13,248 bases of DNA from Solirubrobacteraceae bacterium (GTDB taxonomy: Bacteria; Actinomycetota; Thermoleophilia; Solirubrobacterales; Solirubrobacteraceae), in the NCBI GenBank assembly GCA_024710825.1, contig JANJUA010000363.1, positions 1 through 13,248 on the forward strand, read 5' to 3'. Numbering within the stretch: position 1 is the first letter of the stretch; every line of letters starts with the position of its first letter. The notes under the pieces are model-generated. The model saw only the letters and a list, made by a program, of their open reading frames with translations, was not told where the DNA came from and made no database searches. The position numbers were made by a program, and so were the translations under genes. Shown here piece after piece: positions 6,093-12,580 of the stretch.

Positions 6093-7716
6093 AGGCGATC
6101 GCGACGACGATCCCCTCGGCCTCCGCCTCCTCGGCGAAGCGGCGCAGCTGGGCTCCGACGACGGCGTCGTCCCAGCCGAGCTCGGCGCCCAGCGCGGCGG
6201 CCACGCGCTGCGCCGTGCCCTGCGCGGTGACGTCGCGCGCGGCGATCAGGCCCAGCCGCGTCCGCCGCAGCAGCACGTCGCCGAGCGAGCGCGCCTGGTC
6301 GTGGCGGGCGGCGTGGACGACCTCGGCGAGCAGGTCCGGCAGGCCGTCGACGATCGGCTGCGCCAGCTCGCCCCGCTCCGCCGCGACCGCCAGAACGTCG
6401 TGGGCGACGTGCCCGTAACGCGCCGCCAGCGCGGCGTAGCTGGGCTCCGGCACCCCCTCCACCCGCGGCAGCGCCGCCGGGTCGACCGCCTGGCCGAGCG
6501 GGATCTCGTGCGTGCGGCACGGAGCGTCGCGCGCGTCGCGCTCCACGAGCCGGTCGACGGCCATCTTCGCCATCCTCCTCCACGTCGTCAGCTTGCCGCC
6601 GGTGATGGTGATCATGCCGCTGGAGGTCTCGTACAGCTCCGCCTTGCGGGAGATGTCGACGGACTTCTTCGGGTCCCCGGAGGTGATGAGCGGCCGGACC
6701 CCCGCGTACGCGCCGGTCAGGTCCCGCGGTCCGAGCGCGGTGCCGAAGAACGCGTTCGCCGCGTCGAGGATGTAGTCGACGTCTCCGGCGCCGGGGGCGA
6801 TGAAGTCCAGCTCGCCCTCGTAGTCGTTGTCGGTCGTCCCCAGCAGCGTGCGCCCGAGCCAGGGCAGCGCGAAGATCGTCCGGCCGCCGCCCGCGGGCAG
6901 GATCGCGCCGGCGACGAGCGGGAGGTCGTCGTGGGCGACGGTCACGTGGGTGCCGCGGCTCGGTCGGATGTGCGGGATGTCGGCCTCGTCGTGCAGCTCG
7001 CCGGGCCGCAGCCGGTCCGCCCAGACACCCGTCGCGTTGACGACGTTCGCCGCCCGGATGCGCAGCTCCTCGCCGGTCTCGGCCTCGAACGCGCGCAGGC
7101 CGCCGTCCACCAGCTCGGTCGCCTCGACGCGGTTGGCGAGGACGGCGCCGAAGCGCTCGGCCTCCTGGAGCACGGTCAGCACGAGCCGGGCGTCGTCCGT
7201 CTGGCAGTCGTAGAAGAGATACCCCGACGTCGGCCGGCGGTCGGCGAGCACGGGCAGCAGCTCTGCCACCTCCTCGCCCGTGACGATCCGGTGACGATCC
7301 GGGCTCCAGGACTCCGCGAACTCACCGCGGCGCCGCCGTCCGCGCGACATCACGTCGTAGAGGTTCAGCCCCACGCCGACGAGCCGGTCGAGGTGCTCGC
7401 CCTCGAACGCGGGCACCACGAGCCTCAGCGGCTGCACGAGATGCGGGGCGAGCGCGACCATGAGCTGGCGCTCGAGCAGCGCCTCCCGGACGAGGCCGAG
7501 GTCGAAGTTCTGGAGGTAGCGCAGGCCGCCGTGGACGAGCTTGCTGGAGCGGCTCGACGTGCCCGCGGCGAAGTCGCGCTTCTCGATCAGCGCGACGGAG
7601 TAGCCGCGCGTGGCGGCGTCCAGCGCGCAGCCGGCGCCGGTGATGCCGCCGCCGACCACCACGACGTCGAACTCCTCGCGGGCCAGGGACTCGAGAGCGG
7701 CGGCACGGGCGATCAC
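6091..7716 (-). CDS. glpD: Glycerol-3-phosphate dehydrogenase, FAD-dependent (GlpD)
   Basis: 541 aa, within the range of bacterial GlpD. It oxidises sn-glycerol-3-phosphate to dihydroxyacetone phosphate on the inner face of the membrane and passes electrons through FAD to the quinone pool. The FAD-binding Rossmann motif is VVVVGGGITGAG (18-29), followed by the family signature GTSSRSSKLVHGGLRYL (52-68). Further conserved pieces are NATGVWAD, PSRGTHV, LLGTTDNDYEG, AGVRPL and the TGGKLTTWRRMA segment of the substrate/FAD region. The C-terminal alpha-helical DAO_C domain covers about 410-535 (LLAEVVHAARHDQARSLGDVLLRRTRLG). All key motifs are intact. The start is a GTG at 7716 with no clear Shine-Dalgarno; no other start fits upstream of the Rossmann strand. 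The preceding gene ends 19 bp away and the next begins 10 bp after its stop. An 11-bp tandem duplication lies inside the coding sequence. Confidence 0.96.
   Translation of the reverse strand: MIARAAALESLAREEFDVVVVGGGITGAGCALDAATRGYSVALIEKRDFAAGTSSRSSKLVHGGLRYLQNFDLGLVREALLERQLMVALAPHLVQPLRLVVPAFEGEHLDRLVGVGLNLYDVMSRGRRRRGEFAESWSPDRHRIVTGEEVAELLPVLADRRPTSGYLFYDCQTDDARLVLTVLQEAERFGAVLANRVEATELVDGGLRAFEAETGEELRIRAANVVNATGVWADRLRPGELHDEADIPHIRPSRGTHVTVAHDDLPLVAGAILPAGGGRTIFALPWLGRTLLGTTDNDYEGELDFIAPGAGDVDYILDAANAFFGTALGPRDLTGAYAGVRPLITSGDPKKSVDISRKAELYETSSGMITITGGKLTTWRRMAKMAVDRLVERDARDAPCRTHEIPLGQAVDPAALPRVEGVPEPSYAALAARYGHVAHDVLAVAAERGELAQPIVDGLPDLLAEVVHAARHDQARSLGDVLLRRTRLGLIAARDVTAQGTAQRVAAALGAELGWDDAVVGAQLRRFAEEAEAEGIVVAIA
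7280..7301. repeat. 11-bp tandem duplication inside glpD
   Basis: GTGACGATCCG occurs twice back to back (7280-7290 and 7291-7301). On the coding strand it encodes the segment SPDRHRIVTGEE; because 11 is not a multiple of 3, the two copies are read in different frames. Gain or loss of one copy would shift the frame. Confidence 0.6.
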
Positions 7717-7735
7717 CCGCGCGATGCTACGGAGG

Positions 7736-8071
7736 TCAATCGCGCCTCGCGCGCTCCCAGCGCTCGCGCACCCGATCGAACTCCGCCCAGTCGACGCCGT
7801 CCTCGTCGGCGCCGAGGTCGCCCGGTCCCCGGGCCGCCCAGGCGCCCACGGCCAGACCGAGCACCGCCACCCCGCCCACCAGGGCGCCCCAGCGCGGCCC
7901 GACGCTCGCCGCCAGCAGCACCGCGATCGGCAGCCCGACGATCCCCACGAAGCCCGCGCCCAGCGCCAGCACCGGCCGCAGCCTGCGCGGCCGTGGTCCG
8001 AACAGGGTCCAGACCAAGATCAGGGCGACGGCGACGCAACCCGCCGCCTGTAGCGCGAACAGCAGGGTCAC
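7736..8071 (-). CDS. Small integral membrane protein, 111 aa
   Basis: Unrecognised. Three predicted membrane segments at about residues 3-24, 33-56 and 60-80 are separated by short basic or Gly/Pro-rich turns (GPRPRRLRP after the first). A charged cytoplasm-like tail follows (DEDGVDWAEFDRVRERWERARRD). The start is a GTG at 8071 with GAGGAG 12 nt upstream. The gene lies 32 bp after pntB and 19 bp before glpD on the same strand, so it is very probably co-transcribed with them. It could be an accessory or assembly protein for membrane redox enzymes, but nothing in the sequence shows this. Codon bias matches its neighbours. Confidence 0.75.
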   Translation of the reverse strand: MTLLFALQAAGCVAVALILVWTLFGPRPRRLRPVLALGAGFVGIVGLPIAVLLAASVGPRWGALVGGVAVLGLAVGAWAARGPGDLGADEDGVDWAEFDRVRERWERARRD

Positions 8072-8083
8072 ACAGCCAAGGTA

Positions 8084-8089
8084 CTCCTC
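8084..8089 (-). promoter_or_regulatory. Shine-Dalgarno (GAGGAG) of the 111-aa membrane protein
   Basis: GAGGAG on the minus strand lies in the 32-bp gap after pntB, 12 nt before the GTG at 8069-8071, and supports that non-ATG start. Confidence 0.5.
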
Positions 8090-8103
8090 GGCCGGTGACC
8101 CGT

Positions 8104-9510
8104 CTACAGCTCCGAGAGCTCGGAGGTGATCTCCTGGACGGAGCCCTTGGCGTCGCCGAACAGCATCGATGTGCCGTCGGCGTAGAAGAGCGGGTTGTCG
8201 ATGCCCGCGAAGCCGCTGCTCATCGAGCGCTTCAGCACGATGACCGACCGCGAGCGGTCCACCTCGAGGATCGGCATGCCGTAGATCGGGCTGCTCGGAT
8301 CGTCGTTGGCCGCCGGGTTGGTGACGTCGTTGGCCCCGATGATGAGCGAGACGTCCGTGCGCGCGAACTGCGGGTTGGCGTCGTCCATCTCCTTGAGCTG
8401 GTCGTAGGGCACGTCGGCCTCGGCGAGCAGCACGTTCATGTGCCCCGGCATCCGTCCGGCGACCGGGTGGACGGCGAACATGACCTCCACGCCGCGCTTC
8501 TCGAGCTCGAGGGTGAGCTCGCGCACCGCATGCTGGGCCTGGGCGACGGCCATGCCGTACCCCGGCACGATCATCACCTGAGAGGCGTAGGCCATCTGCA
8601 CCGCCGCGTCCGAGGCGCTGGTCGAGCGCACGGTGCGGTCCACGCCGTCGTCGCCCGCCGCGATCGCCGTGGCGCCGCCGAAGCCGCCGGCGACGATCGA
8701 CGGGATCGACCGGTTCATCGCCTGCGCCATGAGGTTGGTCAGGATCGAGCCCGACGCGCCGACGATCATGCCGCCGACGATCAGAGCCACGTTGTCGAGC
8801 GCGATGCCCGCCGCGGCGGCGCTCAGCCCGGTGAACGCGTTAAGCAGCGAGATGACGACGGGCATGTCGGCGCCGCCGATCGGCAGCACGACGAACGTGC
8901 CCAGCAGCGCGGCCGCGATGAGGATGCCGACGAACGCCCACTCCGAGGTGGTCCCGGTGGCGATCGCCACCGACAGCCCGACGCACACCCCGAGCAGCGC
9001 GATGTTGATCACCTGCTGGCCCGGCAGCGCGATCGGCTTGCCGTCGATGAGCTCCTGGAGCTTGGCGAACGCGATGTTCGAGCCCCAGAAGGAGACCGAG
9101 CCGATGATCGCGGCGAGCAGCGCCGCGATGACGATGTACAGCTCGACGTCGGCGAAGCCGTCGGAGTGACGGAACTCGCCCCACGAGATCAGCGCGATCG
9201 CCCCGCCGCCGACGCCGTTGAACAGCGCCACCATCTGCGGCATCGCGGTCATCTTCACGTTGCGGGCCGCCGGGACCGCGACCGCCGTGCCGACGACCAC
9301 GGCCGCGACGATCAGCACCCAGTTGGAGCCCATCCGCTGGTCGAGCAGCGTCGCGATCACGGCGATCGCCATGCCGACCGCGGCGATCCGGTTGCCCGAC
9401 ACCGCCGTGCGCGGGCCGGTCAGGCGCCCGAGGCCGACGATGAACAGCACGAAGGCGACGATGTAGCAGACCCGGATGAAGTCCGGGTCCTGCAGGAAGC
9501 TCGCGAACAT
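8104..9510 (-). CDS. pntB: NAD(P) transhydrogenase subunit beta (PntB)
   Basis: 468 aa, the usual length. It supplies the second half of the membrane domain (dII) and the NADP(H)-binding domain III of proton-translocating transhydrogenase, which uses the proton gradient to reduce NADP+ with NADH. The membrane part covers about residues 10-285, with conserved KMTAMPQMVAL (86-96), GGADMPVVISLLNAFTG (212-228) and AMNRS. Domain III covers about 300-468: PGYGMAVAQAQ (316-326) binds NADP, followed by HPVAGRMPGHMNVLLAEA, IGANDVTNPAA (391-401) and KRSMSSGFAG with NPLFY (427-443). All nucleotide-binding motifs are intact. The position of E. coli His91 is Asn98 here. The ATG at 9508-9510 shares one base with the pntAB stop (TGATG), with GGAGAGGG just upstream, which shows tight translational coupling. 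Confidence 0.97.
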   Translation of the reverse strand: MFASFLQDPDFIRVCYIVAFVLFIVGLGRLTGPRTAVSGNRIAAVGMAIAVIATLLDQRMGSNWVLIVAAVVVGTAVAVPAARNVKMTAMPQMVALFNGVGGGAIALISWGEFRHSDGFADVELYIVIAALLAAIIGSVSFWGSNIAFAKLQELIDGKPIALPGQQVINIALLGVCVGLSVAIATGTTSEWAFVGILIAAALLGTFVVLPIGGADMPVVISLLNAFTGLSAAAAGIALDNVALIVGGMIVGASGSILTNLMAQAMNRSIPSIVAGGFGGATAIAAGDDGVDRTVRSTSASDAAVQMAYASQVMIVPGYGMAVAQAQHAVRELTLELEKRGVEVMFAVHPVAGRMPGHMNVLLAEADVPYDQLKEMDDANPQFARTDVSLIIGANDVTNPAANDDPSSPIYGMPILEVDRSRSVIVLKRSMSSGFAGIDNPLFYADGTSMLFGDAKGSVQEITSELSEL

Positions 9511-9827
9511 CAGCCGCCCTCTCCGTCCGCCTTGGCGGCGACCTTCTTCGGGTCCTTGCCCTTGAACATGTCGAGCATCCGGTCGGTGACCAGGAACGCG
9601 CCGACCACGTTGACCGTGCCGAACAGCACCGCGATCGTGAGGATGACCTTGTCCAGGCCGTCGCCCGCGGCCGACCCCAGCACCAGCAGGCCGCCCACCA
9701 CGACGATGCCGTGGATGGCGTTCGTGCCCGACATCAGCGGCGTGTGCAGCGTGTTCGGGACCTTCGAGATCACGTAGTAGCCGACGAAGCCCGCCAGCAC
9801 GAGGATCGTCAGGTTGGTCAGAAGCAT
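9510..9827 (-). CDS. pntAB: NAD(P) transhydrogenase subunit alpha, membrane part (PntAB)
   Basis: 105 aa. This is the C-terminal membrane piece of the alpha subunit, encoded separately as in three-subunit transhydrogenases (Rhodospirillum rubrum, Thermus type). Three membrane segments lie at about residues 3-23, 41-60 and 65-88. The loop YYVISKVPNTLHTPLMSGTN with the following AIHGIVVVG is the family hallmark. The C-terminus is charged (DMFKGKDPKKVAAKADGEGG). It forms the dII proton channel together with PntB. The ATG at 9825-9827 shares one base with the pntAA stop (TGATG) and has GGAGG spaced 10 nt upstream. Confidence 0.95.
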   Translation of the reverse strand: MLLTNLTILVLAGFVGYYVISKVPNTLHTPLMSGTNAIHGIVVVGGLLVLGSAAGDGLDKVILTIAVLFGTVNVVGAFLVTDRMLDMFKGKDPKKVAAKADGEGG

Positions 9828-10948
9828 CAGGCGGCGGCCTCCACTGCGGACTTGGCACCCGGATGGACGATCTCGCCGCCGCGAACCACGCAGGCGCCGG
9901 CGACGATCTCGTCGGAGAAGTTCAGCTCCATCTGCCCCTCCTCGCCGATCACGAGGTCCAGGAAGGACAGCAGGTTGCGGGCGTAGAGCATCGACGCATG
10001 CTGCGGCATCGACGACGCCAGGTTCAGCGGCGAGACGATCGTGACGTCGTGCTTGACGACGGTCTCCCCCGGCTCGGTCAGCTCGCAGTTGCCGCCGGTC
10101 TCGCCCGCCAGGTCGACGATCACGCTGCCCGGCGCCATCCCCTCCACCGCCTCGGCGGTGACGAGCTTCGGCGCGGGCCGCCCCGGGACCAGCGCCGTCG
10201 TGATGACCACGTCGAAGCCCTTGATCGCGTCGGTCAGCGCCTGCTGCTGCTGCGCGCGCTCCTCCTGCGAGAGCTCGCGTGCGTAGCCGCCCTCGCCCGC
10301 GGCCGAGATGCCGAGGTCGAGGAACTGCGCGCCGAGCGACCGCACCTGCTCGGCCACCTCCGGGCGCACGTCGTAGCCCGTCGTCTTCGCGCCCAGCCGC
10401 TTGGCGGTGGCCAGCGCCTGCAGGCCGGCGACGCCCGCGCCCAGGACGAGCACCTTCGCCGGCGGGATCGTGCCCGCGGCGGTCATCAACATCGGGAAGA
10501 ACCGCGGCAGCTTCTCCGCCGCCAGGATCACGGACTTGAACCCCGCGACGTTCGACTGCGACGACAGGCCATCCATCGCCTGAGCGCGCGAGATCCGCGG
10601 GATCGCCTCCACCGCGAACGCGGTGCAGCCGATGCGGGCGAGCGAGCGGGTCGTGGCCGGCGCGCCCAGCGGGTTGAGGAAGCCGACGAGCACCGATCCC
10701 TCGCCGAGGCGCTCGAGCTCCTCGTCCGTCGGCGGCGCGACCTTCAGCACGACGTCCGCGCTCCACACGTCGTCGGTCAGCTCGGCTCCCGCGTCGGCGA
10801 ACGCCGCATCGGGGATCAACGCCCTCGCCCCCGCTCCGGGCGCGACACGGACCTCCAGGCCCTTGCCCTTCAGCCGCTTGACCACCTCCGGCACGAGGGC
10901 TACGCGCTCCTCGCCCTCTGCCGTCTCTATCGGGACCCCAAGAATCAT
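9827..10948 (-). CDS. pntAA: NAD(P) transhydrogenase subunit alpha, NAD-binding domain (PntAA)
   Basis: 373 aa. This is the soluble NAD(H)-binding domain I, related to alanine dehydrogenase, and the hydride donor site of transhydrogenase. Landmarks: an N-terminal VPIE...EERVALVPEVV, the RQD-type loop RAQAMDGLSSQSN (121-133), the Rossmann motif LGAGVAGLQA (169-178) with YDVRPE at the end of the next strand (192-197), a mobile-loop region around 215-240, and VDLAGETGGNCE (278-289). It should dimerise and dock on the membrane subunits encoded by the next two genes. The ATG at 10946-10948 has no good Shine-Dalgarno; a TAGGTT -10-like box lies 10 nt upstream, so a nearly leaderless transcript is possible. 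It is the first gene of a block running to 4281. Confidence 0.96.
   Translation of the reverse strand: MILGVPIETAEGEERVALVPEVVKRLKGKGLEVRVAPGAGARALIPDAAFADAGAELTDDVWSADVVLKVAPPTDEELERLGEGSVLVGFLNPLGAPATTRSLARIGCTAFAVEAIPRISRAQAMDGLSSQSNVAGFKSVILAAEKLPRFFPMLMTAAGTIPPAKVLVLGAGVAGLQALATAKRLGAKTTGYDVRPEVAEQVRSLGAQFLDLGISAAGEGGYARELSQEERAQQQQALTDAIKGFDVVITTALVPGRPAPKLVTAEAVEGMAPGSVIVDLAGETGGNCELTEPGETVVKHDVTIVSPLNLASSMPQHASMLYARNLLSFLDLVIGEEGQMELNFSDEIVAGACVVRGGEIVHPGAKSAVEAAA
9838..9842 (-). promoter_or_regulatory. Shine-Dalgarno (GGAGG) of pntAB inside pntAA
   Basis: GGAGG on the minus strand lies within the last codons of pntAA, 10 nt before the pntAB ATG. It fixes the start of the 105-aa membrane subunit and shows that the two subunits are made from one message. 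Confidence 0.6.
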
Positions 10949-10958
10949 GACGGCGGGA

Positions 10959-10964
10959 AACCTA
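10959..10964 (-). promoter_or_regulatory. Candidate -10 box (TAGGTT) for the pnt operon
   Basis: TAGGTT on the minus strand fits TANNNT and ends 10 nt before the pntAA ATG. The predicted transcript would have a leader of only about 3-5 nt, in keeping with the lack of a Shine-Dalgarno. It lies in the 51-bp gap after the ECF block. No good -35 was found. Confidence 0.35.
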
Positions 10965-10992
10965 GTCGAAGCTCGTCGGATGCCGCGTTGCG

Positions 10993-11009
10993 GGTCCGCT
11001 CAGCGGACC
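10993..11009. repeat. 17-bp inverted repeat over the stop of the ECF S-component gene
   Basis: GGTCCGCT and AGCGGACC are exact inverted repeats separated by one base. The element covers the TGA stop (11000-11002). On the RNA a 6-bp GC-rich stem with a 5-nt loop can form. It may mark the end of the ECF transcript, but no U-run follows, so it is a weak terminator candidate; an operator for the pnt promoter about 30 bp downstream is an alternative. Confidence 0.35.
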
Positions 11010-12580
11010 GCGAGAGCACTCAGCAGCAGCGCCGCGAGGGCGCCCGCCGCACGGGCCTGCGGGCCGAGGTCGAGGTGCGCCGGGGCGCGATCCGCAGCGG
11101 GCGCGCGCACCGGCAGCGTCCGGCGCGCCAGCGCCGCCAACGCCTGCCCCGTGACCCAGACGGGGGTCTGCTCCGAGGTGTGCGAGTAGCGCACGCTGCC
11201 GTCCTCGCGCTGCATCCGCCGCAGGTACTCGAGCCCCGGCTCGACGTCGCCCGCCTCCGCGGCGAGCAGCGCCTGCACCGCCCACGCGGTCGACTGGCTG
11301 TTGGAGGCGCCCGCCTGCGTGAGCGGCCAGCCCCCGTCGTCGTTGCGCTGACCCTCGAGGTAGCGCACCGCGCGCTCGACGGTCGGCGTCGCACGGCGCC
11401 CGGCCGCCACGAGCCCCATCACGGCGGCGCCCGTGTCGTCGGTGCCGCTCGGCGCGCCGCGGCGGGCGAACGAGAAGCCGCCGTCGCCGTTCTGGTTGGC
11501 GGCGACGAAGCGCCCCGCGTCCCGCACCGCCGGGTCGTCCGCCGGCGCGCCGGCCGCTCGCAGCGCGACGGCCCCGAACGCCGTGACGTTGACGAGGCCG
11601 GCGAACGAGCCGTCGGGCCGCTGCCTGCTCCGCAGGCGCTCGGCGAGCGCGCCCGTGTCGCCGCCCGACGCCGCCACGGCCAGCAGCGTTCGCTCGAGGT
11701 CGGCCGGGCGGCGCGTGACGCTCCCCCGCCCGGTGAAGTACGCCGCGGCCCGCTCCCCGGGCGCCACGCCCGCCGCCGCGAGCCCGATCGCCACCCAGCC
11801 GGCGTGCAGCGGGCTCGAGCGCGCGCCCGGCACGGGCCCCCATCCGCCGTCGTCGTTCTGCGCGCCCCGCAGGTAGGAGACCGCCCGCTCGATCGCCGGC
11901 TCGGCCGCCTCCGCGCGCGCCGGCAGCGCCGCCGAGGCGAGCGTCAGGCCGAGCGCGACGGTCGCCGCCGCCGGCTGCCAGGCGATCGCGAACCGCGAGC
12001 GGAAGCGCTCCAGCGAGCGGACGAGCAGCGGGCCGAAGGCCAGGAAGAAGACGACGTTGCCGATCGCGTGCGCGACGTTCCACGGCAGCGAGAGCCCGGC
12101 GATCGCCAGGTAGCGGTCGAGCGTCCGATCGCCGGCGAAGTTGACCCAGGTCGAGAGGTCCATGATCGCGCCGAAGCCGAAGCCCGCCGCGCCGCACCAC
12201 AGGGCGAGCGGGACCCGACCCATGTCGCGCCCGCCGACGCGGGCCAGCACCGCCCCCATCAGGCCGACGAGCCCCCAGGCCACCATCTGCCACGGCGTCC
12301 ACGGCCCCTGGCCGAAGAAGAGGTTCGACGTCAGCGCGGCGACCGCCCCGACGACGAAGCCGGGGCCGGCGCCGAGCGCGAAGCCCGCGATGAGGACGAT
12401 GTCGGTGGTCGGCTTGACGTTCGGCACCGGGGCGAAGGCGATGCGGCCGACCGCCGCGAGGCCGGCGAGGGTCGCCACCAGCGCGACGACCTTCGCCGTC
12501 GGCCGGGCCCGCTCATACCAGGCGAAGCCGACGCCGAGCGCGATCCCGAGGAGGACGAGCGAGGCGAACGTCCAGCTCAC
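11000..12580 (-). CDS. ECF transporter S component fused to a prenyltransferase/squalene-cyclase-type toroid domain
   Basis: 526 aa. Residues about 1-195 form an ECF S component, the substrate-binding membrane subunit, with six membrane segments (about 3-20, 31-49, 60-83, 98-114, 124-141, 168-188). Family-typical pieces are PNVKPTTDIVLI, SNLFFGQGPWTPWQM and PWNVAHAIGNVVFF. After a basic loop (ERFRSRF) a seventh hydrophobic segment (198-219) ends in ALPARAEAAEP, which looks like a signal-peptide cleavage region. Residues about 227-485 are an alpha/alpha-toroid of the prenyltransferase/squalene oxidase repeat type: QNDDGGWG (241-248), RPDGSF (321-326), QNGDGGFSF (363-371), QRNDDGGWPL (411-420) and QREDGSVRY (457-465). 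There is no full DxDD acid motif; the nearest is GTDDT. A short hydrophobic end (about 511-524) may anchor the C-terminus. Topology puts the toroid outside the cell. The GTG start overlaps the ATPase stop (GTGA) and has GAGG spaced 7 nt. The substrate is unknown; a corrinoid is one possibility. Confidence 0.88.
   Translation of the reverse strand: MSWTFASLVLLGIALGVGFAWYERARPTAKVVALVATLAGLAAVGRIAFAPVPNVKPTTDIVLIAGFALGAGPGFVVGAVAALTSNLFFGQGPWTPWQMVAWGLVGLMGAVLARVGGRDMGRVPLALWCGAAGFGFGAIMDLSTWVNFAGDRTLDRYLAIAGLSLPWNVAHAIGNVVFFLAFGPLLVRSLERFRSRFAIAWQPAAATVALGLTLASAALPARAEAAEPAIERAVSYLRGAQNDDGGWGPVPGARSSPLHAGWVAIGLAAAGVAPGERAAAYFTGRGSVTRRPADLERTLLAVAASGGDTGALAERLRSRQRPDGSFAGLVNVTAFGAVALRAAGAPADDPAVRDAGRFVAANQNGDGGFSFARRGAPSGTDDTGAAVMGLVAAGRRATPTVERAVRYLEGQRNDDGGWPLTQAGASNSQSTAWAVQALLAAEAGDVEPGLEYLRRMQREDGSVRYSHTSEQTPVWVTGQALAALARRTLPVRAPAADRAPAHLDLGPQARAAGALAALLLSALAVR

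Noticed and set aside
5920..9777. A 1285-codon open frame on the plus strand
   Set aside because: It runs antisense to the secreted gene, glpD, the small membrane gene and pntB. Its translation is a low-complexity Arg/His/Asp/Ala/Gly/Pro mixture, typical of the shadow frame opposite GC-rich genes, while the minus-strand genes carry clear family motifs.
9511..9858. N-terminal extension of PntB into pntAB (a 584-codon reading)
   Set aside because: The extra residues are low-complexity and overlap pntAB in another frame. The ATG at 9508-9510 with a Shine-Dalgarno gives the standard PntB N-terminus.
9828..10766. N-terminal extension of PntAB into pntAA (a 418-codon reading)
   Set aside because: The added sequence is a shadow of pntAA; the ATG at 9825-9827 with GGAGG gives the normal 105-aa subunit.
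11200..11900. Squalene-hopene or other terpene cyclase activity of the toroid
   Set aside because: The DGGW-type repeats fit the fold, but the class II DxDD acid motif is not intact (GTDDT only) and the domain is about half the length of a full cyclase.
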